Source of the DNA: Jatrophihabitans sp964244045 | GTDB taxonomy: Bacteria; Actinomycetota; Actinomycetes; Mycobacteriales; Jatrophihabitantaceae | Assembly (NCBI RefSeq): GCF_964244045.1 | Contig: NZ_CAXTHK010000023.1 | Location: 1 to 64,000, forward strand | Length of the DNA stretch: 64,000 bases | Reading direction: 5' to 3' | Shown: piece by piece, positions 1-8,815 of the stretch | Layout of the letters: the number at the start of each line of letters is the position of its first letter | Numbering within the stretch: position 1 is the first letter of the stretch | The notes under the pieces: model-generated | Told to the model about the DNA's origin: nothing | Database searches by the model: none | Seen by the model: the letters and a program-made list of their open reading frames with translations, nothing else | Position numbers and translations under genes: made by a program

Positions 1-231
1 CGACGGGGACCCCCAATTCGCACGGTTCGAAGATTGCCGCCTACCGGTTTCGCCGAGGGCGTTCATGCCCGGGTCGTGATGGAGCTACTCGGCCACTCGC
101 AGATGCGCACCACGACCGATATCTACTCCCACGTGCTGCCCGCGCTCGCCCAGCACGCAGCCGACCGCATGGACGCGGTACTGCTCGCCGATCTCGGGAC
201 GCCGGCACGACCGGCGCGGCCGCCAGAATGA
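1..231 (+). pseudogene. Tyrosine integrase C-terminal relic
   Basis: The frame ending at 231 encodes the last part of a phage-type tyrosine recombinase. It shows the LLGHS motif followed about 10 residues later by the DIYSH segment, which carries the nucleophilic tyrosine. The expected upstream catalytic motif (HDLRHT-like) is not readable in this frame, where the sequence before about base 40 does not resemble an integrase. I therefore read it as a truncated, inactive remnant, although an intact gene beginning left of the window with a sequencing frameshift is possible. Its position suggests that one edge of an integrated element lies here. It overlaps the next gene by 4 bases (ATGA). Confidence 0.7.
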
Positions 232-1112
232 CGCCGCGCACCACACACACGGCTCCAAGGGTTGGTGAGTCATGGGCCTACCGGGCCAGCGCGTCCGACC
301 CACTCGTCGAGGTCGGCATCACCCGGATCGGGGTCCGCACACCAGCACGAGTACTGATCCGGTTCGTCGACGAGCAGTTCGAAGGTCGGCAGGACTGGGT
401 GCCACCAGCGCGACTCAAGGTGCCGTGGTCCAACGCAGGTGAATACTCGGCCCGCGAGACGAGGTGGCAGGCGGTCATCGCCACCTCCCCGACCGCTCGC
501 ACGCCGGCTGACTACGCGACCAGTTACGTGTTCACTACCCTCATCGACTCCGCACTCGCGACGACCGACATCAGCGGCGCCGCCGGCGTCAGCCTCATCC
601 ACGACCAGGCGGGTCTGGCCGCATTTCTGGAACTCGACCCGCAACTGCTACTTGCCGAAAAACTCGCTTTCTGCGAGGACGGTGCGCTGGTGGTGCCGTG
701 GTCCATCACTGAACTCATCGCCACGACCGCCGCCCGAGCGAACCCCGACCCGCTGCTACACCATGCTCAGGCGCGCGAAGCCGACTACCGGAACAAGACG
801 ATGCACGGCGAATACCACGACCCCCGAGGTCAAGACCGCGCCGTGCACATCCCCGCCGAATGGTTCGTCCAAGAACTCGGCGCGGCACACAACGAGCCCT
901 ACTGGAACCTGCTCCGGAGCTGGGCCGGCTTCGACAACACCCAGCACTACGACAATCTGAAGAGGCTTCGACACGAACTGGCTCGCACCACCGCTATCGC
1001 CCACGATGCCATCGCTGCCCTACGCGAGCAGGGCTCAGTTCGCATTGCCAATCGCTTCGAACGACTACTGAAGGAGCACCCCCGCCCCACCGCGCGGCCC
1101 GATCGCGATTGA
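228..1112 (+). CDS. Hypothetical protein, 294 aa
   Basis: I do not recognise the family with certainty. The frame starts with ATG overlapping the integrase stop (ATGA) and ends in TGA. The N-terminal third contains a compact beta-rich stretch ending in a WVPPARLKVPW segment, which I have seen in small uncharacterised actinobacterial proteins. The rest is predicted mostly helical, with a charged C-terminus. There is no signal peptide, membrane segment or recognisable catalytic motif. Codon use has the strong third-position GC bias of real genes in this window. It precedes two other small genes on the same strand, but whether they are cotranscribed is unclear because of the 98-bp gap. Confidence 0.7.
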   Translation: MTPRTTHTAPRVGESWAYRASASDPLVEVGITRIGVRTPARVLIRFVDEQFEGRQDWVPPARLKVPWSNAGEYSARETRWQAVIATSPTARTPADYATSYVFTTLIDSALATTDISGAAGVSLIHDQAGLAAFLELDPQLLLAEKLAFCEDGALVVPWSITELIATTAARANPDPLLHHAQAREADYRNKTMHGEYHDPRGQDRAVHIPAEWFVQELGAAHNEPYWNLLRSWAGFDNTQHYDNLKRLRHELARTTAIAHDAIAALREQGSVRIANRFERLLKEHPRPTARPDRD

Positions 1113-1210
1113 CCGTGATGTCCCGGCCTTCGAGCCGCGAGCCACAACATCGTGCACTGCGCAGTGTGACGGATCGACCCAATCACGGTGTTACGGCTAC
1201 GGTCCTGATC

Positions 1211-1624
1211 ATGCTGCCCGACTGGCAAGACCCCACCGTCATCGAAGCGGTCTCCTGGCGATTGGCCAGCGAGTTGCACCGCCGCCACCCGAGCACCACG
1301 GGTCTGTTGCGCTGGCACCCAGGCGGCGGCCAGAGCGACTGTCTGTCACTGCGCTCGACAAGCGGTGAGGAGGGTGACATCCGGCTCAACCGCAACGGCA
1401 CCATTCAGGTCACCGCAAGGTTCGACGGACGCGCCCCGACCCGCCCCCCGACAACGTGGGATGACTACCTGCGGGCAGACCCTCGCCAGTTCCTGCACGG
1501 CCTAGAGAGCGACGCTGGGCTACCCGCGCCCTCCACCCTCCCCGCGTCCACGCCCCGGAACACTGAGCGCTCGAATCCTCGCGGCAATTCTCGCGACCGC
1601 GATCAAGACGCCCAGCCCCCTTGA
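1211..1624 (+). CDS. TY-Chap2-like putative peptide chaperone, 137 aa
   Basis: The N-terminal half (SWRLASELHRRHP, then HPGGGQSDCLSLRS) matches my memory of the actinobacterial TY-Chap2 family, small proteins predicted from genome context to act as peptide chaperones near toxin or defence genes. The start is taken at the ATG at 1211, because the same frame further upstream is antisense-like and overlaps the preceding gene. The C-terminal 50 residues are low-complexity and rich in Pro, Arg, Asn and Ser. The next gene starts 5 bases after the stop, so the two are probably cotranscribed. The family assignment rests on motif memory only; the molecular role is not established. Confidence 0.55.
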   Translation: MLPDWQDPTVIEAVSWRLASELHRRHPSTTGLLRWHPGGGQSDCLSLRSTSGEEGDIRLNRNGTIQVTARFDGRAPTRPPTTWDDYLRADPRQFLHGLESDAGLPAPSTLPASTPRNTERSNPRGNSRDRDQDAQPP

Positions 1625-1628
1625 AGTC

Positions 1629-2072
1629 GTGCCCGGCTACATCGATACCTCCGGGTATGGGGGCGGACCCAACGTGTCCGCATTCGCTGCGTTTCCTGAC
1701 ATCACTCCCGAACTGCTGCGCCCGCAACCACAGGACCTGTTCGGCCAACCCGAATACCGGTTCTGGTTCCTCACCCGCAACAACACGCCGATCTTCGGCG
1801 TCGAGCAGACCGCCGGCCTTGGCTGGACCCGCCACACCAGCCACAACATCGATCTGATGGGCATGTACACCGAATCACGACGCGACCTGACGATCACCGC
1901 ACTCAAACTGCTGCGTCGAATCGAAAACATCTTAGTCCCAGGAAGCACAACCGGCCCCAACTCACTGCGCGGGTCCGCCGGCGCCACTCGCTCGCCGCCC
2001 AGTCACACGCCGGGGCCGAGGCGGGTCGAATTTCGCCCCGACGGGCACTGTCATGCTCAGCCGAACAGGTGA
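1629..2072 (+). CDS. Hypothetical protein, 147 aa
   Basis: A GTG start at 1629 lies directly behind the TY-Chap2-like gene, suggesting a two-gene unit. The central part (about residues 30-105) looks like a folded globular domain, with a FWFLTRNNTP segment and a basic amphipathic helix near LTITALKLLRRIE. The C-terminal 40 residues are disordered and Pro/Arg/Gly-rich, and the frame runs 16 bases into the 3' end of the convergent helicase gene. I recognise no family. An ATG-free start and a low-complexity tail leave the exact limits uncertain. Confidence 0.5.
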   Translation: MPGYIDTSGYGGGPNVSAFAAFPDITPELLRPQPQDLFGQPEYRFWFLTRNNTPIFGVEQTAGLGWTRHTSHNIDLMGMYTESRRDLTITALKLLRRIENILVPGSTTGPNSLRGSAGATRSPPSHTPGPRRVEFRPDGHCHAQPNR

Positions 2073-4063
2073 TCCAAGGTCGGGATCGAGACGCGGGCAT
2101 TGCCGGTGTCCACTGCCGCAGCGGTGAGGACCGCGGCCTGTTCTTGAATGTCGAGGGTTTCCAGCGCCTCGTCGGTAAGGAAGCGACTGCCCTTGACGTG
2201 AATCTGCCGGGCGCGGTAGCCATTCCAGTCGACCGGCAAGCGGGCGGGGGTGTAGATGCTCAGAGTGTCGCGAGCGCGGGTGATAGCGACGTAAAACACT
2301 CGCTGTTCCTCTTCGATGCCGTGGTCATCGGACACGGCCATGTCTGATGGAAATGCTCCGTCCACGGCGTGGATGAGGTGTACGGAACTCCACTCAAGGC
2401 CTTTGGCTGAGTGCACGGTCGACAACGTCAAGTAGTCCTCGTCCTTGTGGGGGGCTTTGGCGTAGTCGGCGCTGGACGAACCGGGGTCAAGAGTGAGTTC
2501 GGCGATGAAGGCCGCGAGGTCGGCGTGGGCCCCGGCGGCTTCTGCGATCCGGTCGACGTCCTCCACTCTGGCTTGCCAGTCCGTGTAGTGGGCGCGGACC
2601 AGGGGTCGGACCGCGCTAAGACACGCGGCGGCACGATCAGCGGCTACTTCGGTACTGCGGGCGGTCGCGAGATGGGCCAAGGTGGCGGCCAAGGCCGTTC
2701 GCGCCTTGTCCGGGCTGCTAGCCAGGACGGCGTTGGTATCGGGGTCGGCGGTGAGAAGCATGGGGGTGAGCGCGCGGGAATAGGCTCGTCCGAGGTTGCG
2801 GTGCAAGCACAGCAGTCGGTACCAGGAGAGTTCGTCACGGGGGTTGGTCACGACCCGTAGAGCGGCGATCAGATCACGGACGTGTGCGGTGTCCACGAAT
2901 CGGATGCCGCCGTATTTGACGTAGGGGACGTTGCGGACGGCAAGTTCGACCTCTAGGGCCCTACCGTGGCTGCCCGCGCGCATGAGCACGGCCTGCTCCT
3001 TGAGCGGGAGTCCGTTTTGCTGGGAGTCCAGCACCGCGTCGGCGATCATTCGGGCCTCGGTGTCGGCGTCCTCGCAGTGCACCAGCAACGGCTTGCCGAC
3101 GCGCACTGAGGCGCGGTCGGCGGTCAACTGCAGGCGACTGTCACCGTAGCCAGGGCGGATGACGTTGGCCAGATCCAAGACAGGCTGGACGGAGCGGAAA
3201 TTGCGTTGCAATCGCACTAGCGTTGCCTCTGGGTGACGATCCAGGACATCACCGAGATGTGCGCCGCTGGCTCCGCGAAAACTGTAGATGGCTTGCGCGT
3301 CGTCACCGACCACAGTGAGCCCGGACCCATCGGGACGGAGCCCGGTGACGATTTCTACCTGGGCTCGGTTGACGTCCTGATACTCATCAACCAAGACCCA
3401 ATCCCATCGCCGACGCAGCTTGGCGCCGATGACCGGATCCGCAAGTAGCTGCGCCCAGCACAGCAGCAGATCATCGAAATCCAGAAGGCCCTGCTGGCGC
3501 TTGCGGGCCATGAACGCTCGGAATAACCCGATGATCTCATCGCTCTGATGGACAAAGTCGGGCATCTCCTCGCCGATCACCTCCCGCGCCGGCCGCTGGG
3601 TATTCACGGCACGGGAGAACAACTCCGCGAGCTTTGCGCTTGATGGAAACCGGGTCCCCGTACCCGTCAGACCGTGCTCCGCGCGCAGCAGGTCCATTAG
3701 AGCGATGACGTCCTCGGGGTCGAGTAATGTCACGGCCGACAACCCGAGCACCCCTGCGTACTCCGTTACGACCCGATGGGCCACGGCATGGAAAGTCCCG
3801 CCCCACACCCGCTGCCCGATTCGCGAATCGCCGCACATTGCCGCAGCGCGCGAGGTCATCGCTGCCGCTGCTCGCCGCGTGAAAGTCAACAGCATCACCC
3901 TCTCCGGTGGCACCCGAGACTCCAACAGGCGCGCGACCCGAGCCGTCAGCATGCGTGTCTTGCCTGTGCCCGCGCCGGCCATCACCACCAACGGACCCGC
4001 ACCGTGAGTAACCGCCTCGAGTTGCGACTCGTCGAGGCCCTCACTCCAGCCGCTATCGCTCAT
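2057..4063 (-). CDS. UvrD/PcrA-like superfamily I DNA helicase, 668 aa
   Basis: This is a 3'-5' SF1A helicase. The Q motif (Q14) is followed by Walker A AGAGTGKT at residues 29-36. Motif II (DEYQD) lies near residue 226, with motif III GDDAQAIYSFRGA just after it. Motif V/VI sequences (TVHSAKGLEW and VAITRARD) lie in the C-terminal part. The length is near that of UvrD/PcrA and no extra nuclease domain is visible. The ATG at 4063 is the only plausible start before the divergent intergenic region. It lies between small genes and a dynamin pair, in a region that looks like accessory DNA. It could serve element repair or replication, or be part of a defence module; no partner gene such as a GajA-type nuclease is present. 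Confidence 0.9.
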   Translation of the reverse strand: MSDSGWSEGLDESQLEAVTHGAGPLVVMAGAGTGKTRMLTARVARLLESRVPPERVMLLTFTRRAAAAMTSRAAAMCGDSRIGQRVWGGTFHAVAHRVVTEYAGVLGLSAVTLLDPEDVIALMDLLRAEHGLTGTGTRFPSSAKLAELFSRAVNTQRPAREVIGEEMPDFVHQSDEIIGLFRAFMARKRQQGLLDFDDLLLCWAQLLADPVIGAKLRRRWDWVLVDEYQDVNRAQVEIVTGLRPDGSGLTVVGDDAQAIYSFRGASGAHLGDVLDRHPEATLVRLQRNFRSVQPVLDLANVIRPGYGDSRLQLTADRASVRVGKPLLVHCEDADTEARMIADAVLDSQQNGLPLKEQAVLMRAGSHGRALEVELAVRNVPYVKYGGIRFVDTAHVRDLIAALRVVTNPRDELSWYRLLCLHRNLGRAYSRALTPMLLTADPDTNAVLASSPDKARTALAATLAHLATARSTEVAADRAAACLSAVRPLVRAHYTDWQARVEDVDRIAEAAGAHADLAAFIAELTLDPGSSSADYAKAPHKDEDYLTLSTVHSAKGLEWSSVHLIHAVDGAFPSDMAVSDDHGIEEEQRVFYVAITRARDTLSIYTPARLPVDWNGYRARQIHVKGSRFLTDEALETLDIQEQAAVLTAAAVDTGNARVSIPTLDHLFG

Positions 4064-4432
4064 GCGTTCGACCTTACTGCCGGGTTGTGACAGTAGTGTC
4101 GAGACTCAGGCCCGTGTCATGTCTCCGCCCGTCCAGCGACGAGGGCTGATGCAGGTCGATGAGCGTGTTCACGAGTCGGTCGACGGCCGCGGCAGAGTCC
4201 GATGACACAGTCGTCCTGGCCCGTCGCCTCAAGCGACTCGAGCATCGCCCGACGGCACTGGAGGTCATGATTCGACGAGACGGCGCGTGCGAGTGGTCAC
4301 TGATATGCGTTGATCTTGACTAGGTCGATAGGTTCACGTTGTCGGGAAATCAGGGCCATGCGATCTCGGCGGTTGGCCCGAGTCATTCGGGCGTCCTAGA
4401 CATCAACGTCGAACGCCCGCGGAGATTGACAC
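4064..4432. other. Divergent intergenic region, helicase / dynamin pair
   Basis: This 369-bp stretch separates the divergently transcribed helicase and dynamin genes. I see no convincing gene: the short open frames lack a ribosome-binding site and normal codon bias. It should hold promoters in both directions. A TTGATCTTGACT stretch near 4310-4322 offers possible -35 elements for the dynamin operon, but no good -10 follows at the right distance. Confidence 0.4.
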
Positions 4433-6565
4433 GTGACCACGCGCGACGTGCGAAACCGCTACCAGTGGCAGCCTTTTGCGCTTCCCGTTCTTTTCGGAGA
4501 GGAGCCACCAGCGAAAGACCCGTGGCCGGGGTTGCTTGAGTTCGTAGCAACCTTCGGGAGTCGCACTTCTCAGATCCGCGAAGAGGCATTGACCGCCGCT
4601 GGGGGCACCGCAGTTGCGGGGATTGAGATAGCTCAACCAGCCAGCGGGGAGAAATCGGCACGCTCAGCCACTGCGAATCTCAACGCACCGATGCGCGTAG
4701 TGCTGATGGGCCGCACGATGGCCGGAAAGTCATCGCTGCTCGCCGCAATGACGGGCTCGCATCTTGAGCGAATCGGCGACGGGCGGCAGCGGTTTTCCCG
4801 GGACATCTTTGGTGCAGTCTCGTCGGTGTCCGAACACGTAGAGGTGGTCGATACCCCCGGCGTCGGGGCACACGGCGGAGCCGACGACACCGAAATTGCT
4901 CTCAAAGCCGCCCTCGACGCCGACGTCGTTGTTTGGGTGAACAGTAGCGACTCGATTCAGCAGGAATCTGCCGCCGCGCTAAAGCTTCTCGGGCTGATAG
5001 GCAAGCCGATCATTGTCGCCATCAACTGTCGCCAATCTCTCGAAGGCATCGGCCGACTAAACTTGCTGCGCTTTCCAGATCGCGTGTTCGGAAACAGGGA
5101 GGGACTCCTTGACGAGATCAAGCGGCACATGGCCGACGCCGGAGTTGAGCCACTCGATGTCGTGTACATCCACGCCCTCGCAGCTGCCCAAGCTTTGGCT
5201 CAGGGAGAGGTCCAAACCGAGTTGCACACTGCGAGCCGAATCGACGACCTCACGGATGCCCTCGAGAAAGAGCACGCGGCTCACAGCGCGAGCCGACGGG
5301 CCATCCGTCTGATCGACAACGAGCGTCAGACGGCAGAGGAACTCACAGAGTCGCTGCTTCAGGGGTCAATCAACCTTATCGCGCGGTCAGCGCGAGACCG
5401 GGAGATGATCAACGACGTACACAGGCGGATGAAGCGTTTAGTGTTGACGGCCGGTGAATCGATGGCGTCTGACGTCGAGTCTGCGGTGGGACGGCGTCGC
5501 GACTGGCACCTCATAGTGACCGATTTCGGGAAAACAGTGCAGTCGGACTGGGCTGACGAGGTTCGATTGATGCAAGAGGAGCTAACAAGGTCCCTCGGCT
5601 CACGGCTGACGGCCCTGATAGCCGACTTGAAATCCACGATCGCGGACGCCGACACCGAGTGGACGAGTGTCTCTGCGGACCACTTCGCGCTGCGCGACCT
5701 CAAAGACTTCAACGGCGTTTGGGGGAATCGAATCGCGAGGGCTGGCGTAGGCGTCGCCGGGGCGACGCTTGGCCTCAGCGGCGGAGCGGTTCTAGGAGCG
5801 CAGATCGGTGGAGCGCTTGGGCTGGCCGGAGGACCCCTCGCGATCCTGACCGCCGGCGCTGGCCTCTTCGTCGGCGGCATCGCCGGACTGGCCGCGGGAC
5901 AGATCAAGTCTCTCGTCGACCACATCTTTCTCGGCAAGGACGGCGTCCTGCGCAAGCGCCGAGAGCAGGTGGCCAAGCAGGTCGGGCCAATTCTTGATGA
6001 TATTGAACACGAGTATCAGAAAGCCATCACTGCTTACCTCGGCGGCCTAAGATCCGGACTCGAAGGAGAGCTTGCGCGTAGCGACGAGCAGTCCGCGTCT
6101 CTCGAGCGCCTGTCCTCGCACTGGACAGTGCAAGCCAAGCATCTGCGAACTTTGGTACGCGACATGGACCGAGAAACAATCTCGACGCTCCTCCGAGTCA
6201 ACGGGCGAGAACGCCTTGCGCGTTCGGTCAAGCGGGCCACGCGAGTGCCGGGAGTCTGCATCCTCGCCGAGTTCGACGATTCAGCGTTCTGGGAATCGTG
6301 GCTGTTCCCGCCCGACCTCGGCGAAGTCTTGGCTGGAGGTACATCATTGTGGTCCAACTACGAATCCGCTGGTGCTTCCGGATACGCGCTCGGACTGGTC
6401 GAAGCAGCAAAGGTTCACCTCGTGAAGACTGACGGCGGATCTGCAACTTTGAGGATCCATGAGGACATTCCTCCAGCAATCACCACGGTATGGGCCGAGG
6501 GACTGACGGCCCACACGGGCCGAAACATTCAGATCGAGACGACCCGAAGGACTGGAAGTCGATGA
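4433..6565 (+). CDS. Dynamin-like GTPase, first of a pair, 710 aa
   Basis: The protein is a large GTPase of the dynamin/50S-binding-GTPase type. G1 (GRTMAGKSS) is near residues 93-101 and G3 (DTPGVG) near 140. The G4 position reads NCRQ near 198 instead of the usual N/TKxD, so base specificity may differ. Helical stalk-like sequence follows, and residues about 436-490 are a long Gly/Ala-rich hydrophobic stretch resembling the membrane-insertion paddle of bacterial dynamins. The start is GTG at 4433 with GGAG 8 bases upstream. Its stop overlaps the next gene by 4 bases (ATGA), so the two GTPases are made together. Tandem dynamin-like pairs are known to act as partners at membranes, and some (Leo/Eleos type) are reported as anti-phage systems. 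A defence role here is inference. Confidence 0.8.
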   Translation: MTTRDVRNRYQWQPFALPVLFGEEPPAKDPWPGLLEFVATFGSRTSQIREEALTAAGGTAVAGIEIAQPASGEKSARSATANLNAPMRVVLMGRTMAGKSSLLAAMTGSHLERIGDGRQRFSRDIFGAVSSVSEHVEVVDTPGVGAHGGADDTEIALKAALDADVVVWVNSSDSIQQESAAALKLLGLIGKPIIVAINCRQSLEGIGRLNLLRFPDRVFGNREGLLDEIKRHMADAGVEPLDVVYIHALAAAQALAQGEVQTELHTASRIDDLTDALEKEHAAHSASRRAIRLIDNERQTAEELTESLLQGSINLIARSARDREMINDVHRRMKRLVLTAGESMASDVESAVGRRRDWHLIVTDFGKTVQSDWADEVRLMQEELTRSLGSRLTALIADLKSTIADADTEWTSVSADHFALRDLKDFNGVWGNRIARAGVGVAGATLGLSGGAVLGAQIGGALGLAGGPLAILTAGAGLFVGGIAGLAAGQIKSLVDHIFLGKDGVLRKRREQVAKQVGPILDDIEHEYQKAITAYLGGLRSGLEGELARSDEQSASLERLSSHWTVQAKHLRTLVRDMDRETISTLLRVNGRERLARSVKRATRVPGVCILAEFDDSAFWESWLFPPDLGEVLAGGTSLWSNYESAGASGYALGLVEAAKVHLVKTDGGSATLRIHEDIPPAITTVWAEGLTAHTGRNIQIETTRRTGSR

Positions 6566-8289
6566 CCATCAACTTGTTCAAAGAAGCTTCAGCCGCGGCG
6601 CGCAGTCTCGGCGAGGAACTTCGGGGAGTGCTCGCCGAACTCGACCCATTAGTAGCGCAGCCATTATTGGAGCGCCTGGCAGTCGAAGCACACCCCACTC
6701 CCCTGTTGGTATTCACGGGCTACCACAGCAGTGGCAAGTCGACGCTCATCGAGGCGCTCACCAACCGAGCCTTCAACATCCCGATCGGCTCCGGTGTCAC
6801 GACCGACCAGGTCACGGAGTATGACTGGGAGCACGACGTCCGACTCGTCGACACCCCTGGTGTCCACGCGGACCGTCCCCAACACGACCAGCGCGCAGAA
6901 CAAGCCCTCCAGACTGCGGACTTGGTGCTCTTCGCCGTTCCGGTCGAACTCTTCGACGACACACTCGTCGCGCATCTTCGTGATGTACTTGGGCGACTAG
7001 GAAAATCACGTCAGACACTCATCGTCATCACAAAAGCAGGGACGATGGATGCCGTCCCGGGCCACCGTCGGGCGGCTGTCGAGGAAGCACTCGGACCGTT
7101 CGATCAGGTCCCGTGGGTCGAATGCGACGCCCAGTACTACCTCGACGGACTCGATCTAGCGGAGTCCGCTCCAGGAGACTCACAGGCGTTCATCGACGCA
7201 TCCGGGTTGAGCAAGGTCGCTACCCTCATCAATGACTTCGCCAGCCAACAGGGCGAGTTCGGCAGACTAAGCCAGCCGTTGCAACTCTTCATCGCAATCT
7301 CCCTTGAGGCGTCAGCATCGCTCTCCGAAGACCCGCGCGAGGAGGCCGCACTCAAGATTCTCGCGCGGCAGCGCACTGCTCTGTCCAAGAAGCGAGTTCA
7401 TCTCGCCGACTTGCTCGAGGCCCGTTCCGCGCAGTTCCGCTCAGACGCAGTCGGAGCAGCGACGTCGTTCGCCGACAGCATCGAACTTCACGAACAAAGT
7501 TCTGAGCTCTCAGAAGCCAGGCTTGCGGGCCTCATGACGACTCTCAACGAGAACCTCAGCGAAGCATTAACACGATTCGAGCGAGCTGTTACGTCCGTCC
7601 TGGAGGTCCAGTTCGACGATCTTGCCTCGGAGGTGCTCGAGATCGAGGCGTCCCCGTACGGACGCCTCGCTGTCCGACTCGGCGAAGTAGGGACACCCAG
7701 CTTCGACGAGCCCGAGGTCATGGTTACGCCCGGCAACGTCCGGACGCCTTCAGTTCCACCTTGGGCAGGTGATCTTTCGAGATACCTCGGGCAGTTCAGG
7801 AAGTACTGGGGAGCAGGCGACGGGGTGAAAGCCGCCGCGGGAAGCAACGGCCACAAACTCGTGCTAAAGGTCGGGCATGCGTTCGGCAAGAACTTCAAGC
7901 CTTGGGAGGCGGTCCGAACTGCGAACACGGTCGGGAAAGTAGCAAAAGTGGGCGGAAGCGCTGTCGCCATCGGGCTGGAAGCGTACAGCGTCATTGCCGA
8001 AGAACGCGCGGCGGTAAAGGCCGAGAGGGCTCGTGCGCAGCGACGGCGCAGTATCACCCAGGAGATTCTGGCGCAGGCCGACTCGATCGTGCTCAATGCG
8101 CTCGGAACCGTAGGCAATGACTTAGACGACGTCTTCCGACCAGAGTTCCGGCGCATCGACGCAATGGCCAACGAGATCCGTGGAACGCGCTCAACACGAT
8201 CCGTACTTCGAGAACGCCTGATGTCGATTCAAGAGCAGGCCCGCACCTCCCTTTCAGCCCTCTCTCCTTCAGCGGAAGAAAGCGACTGA
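6562..8289 (+). CDS. Dynamin-like GTPase, second of a pair, 575 aa
   Basis: The start is placed at the ATG at 6562, which overlaps the upstream stop and has GGAAG just before it; the same frame is open further left but would overlap by 76 bases. G1 (GYHSSGKST) is at residues 53-61, G3 (DTPGVH) near 97 and a G4-like ITKAG near 157. Long helical regions follow, with a short Val/Ala-rich segment near residues 460-485 that could touch membrane. It is shorter than its partner and lacks the long Gly-rich hydrophobic stretch, so the two proteins are probably non-equivalent subunits of one assembly. The gene ends convergently with the Dpd operon. Confidence 0.8.
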   Translation: MTINLFKEASAAARSLGEELRGVLAELDPLVAQPLLERLAVEAHPTPLLVFTGYHSSGKSTLIEALTNRAFNIPIGSGVTTDQVTEYDWEHDVRLVDTPGVHADRPQHDQRAEQALQTADLVLFAVPVELFDDTLVAHLRDVLGRLGKSRQTLIVITKAGTMDAVPGHRRAAVEEALGPFDQVPWVECDAQYYLDGLDLAESAPGDSQAFIDASGLSKVATLINDFASQQGEFGRLSQPLQLFIAISLEASASLSEDPREEAALKILARQRTALSKKRVHLADLLEARSAQFRSDAVGAATSFADSIELHEQSSELSEARLAGLMTTLNENLSEALTRFERAVTSVLEVQFDDLASEVLEIEASPYGRLAVRLGEVGTPSFDEPEVMVTPGNVRTPSVPPWAGDLSRYLGQFRKYWGAGDGVKAAAGSNGHKLVLKVGHAFGKNFKPWEAVRTANTVGKVAKVGGSAVAIGLEAYSVIAEERAAVKAERARAQRRRSITQEILAQADSIVLNALGTVGNDLDDVFRPEFRRIDAMANEIRGTRSTRSVLRERLMSIQEQARTSLSALSPSAEESD

Positions 8290-8815
8290 GTGCCTGAACG
8301 GCGCGCGGTCAAACCAGTGACGTGCTCGTAAGTGACCCGCAAGTTCACCACGAAGTCTATCGGCGCGCGCCAAAGAACTCTTCAACGGGTTGAACGACGC
8401 GGCCCGATTCGTCGCGCCGAGACTTGTTCTCCCGTGAGAAATAAACTGCGATCTGGAACCACAGAGAAAGCGTTCGAGCCTGTCCGTATGTGCTGGCTCC
8501 AGCTAACGCGGCTAGACTCTCGCAGCCCTAGGCGCTCGCTATAGCGACCGGATCCGCCGGCTCCGCTGCGACTTCCGCGAGATGCCGTAAATCATCACCC
8601 GTGACGGGTGTATCAACCGCACGGGCGTCCATCGGGCCGGCACCGCGGCCTGTGCACACAGTCTGTCCATGCCGTCCACACTAAGTGACTGACGCTACGA
8701 TCGACGCGCCTAGGCGGGTGGTCGGGAACGGGTCTGTACCAAGAGTCAGCGCGATCCGCGTGACGCGCACGCGGCGCGGTCGCTCGCCTAGGCGCAAACC
8801 CGGATGCGCACGACG
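8290..8815. other. Convergent intergenic region
   Basis: This 526-bp stretch lies between the ends of the dynamin operon (+) and the dpdE-to-dpdD operon (-). No gene is credible. It holds several short perfect palindromes, including TCGCTATAGCGA at 8536-8547 and two copies of CGCCTAGGCG. One would expect transcription termination from both sides here, but no hairpin followed by a T-run is visible. Confidence 0.45.
8707..8794. repeat. Two identical 10-bp palindromes CGCCTAGGCG
   Basis: The palindrome CGCCTAGGCG occurs at 8707-8716 and again at 8785-8794, 78 bp apart, just downstream of the dpdD stop. Both are perfect. They could be protein-binding sites or parts of weak terminators; the sequence gives no further clue. 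Confidence 0.4.

Noticed and set aside
1..60. tRNA 3' end as attachment site at the left edge
   Set aside because: GGTTCGAA at 22-29 looks like a T-loop, but the flanking bases do not form an acceptor or T stem and no CCA-type end follows.
2057..4063. UvrD-like helicase as GajB of a Gabija system
   Set aside because: No OLD-family nuclease (GajA) gene is present on either side.
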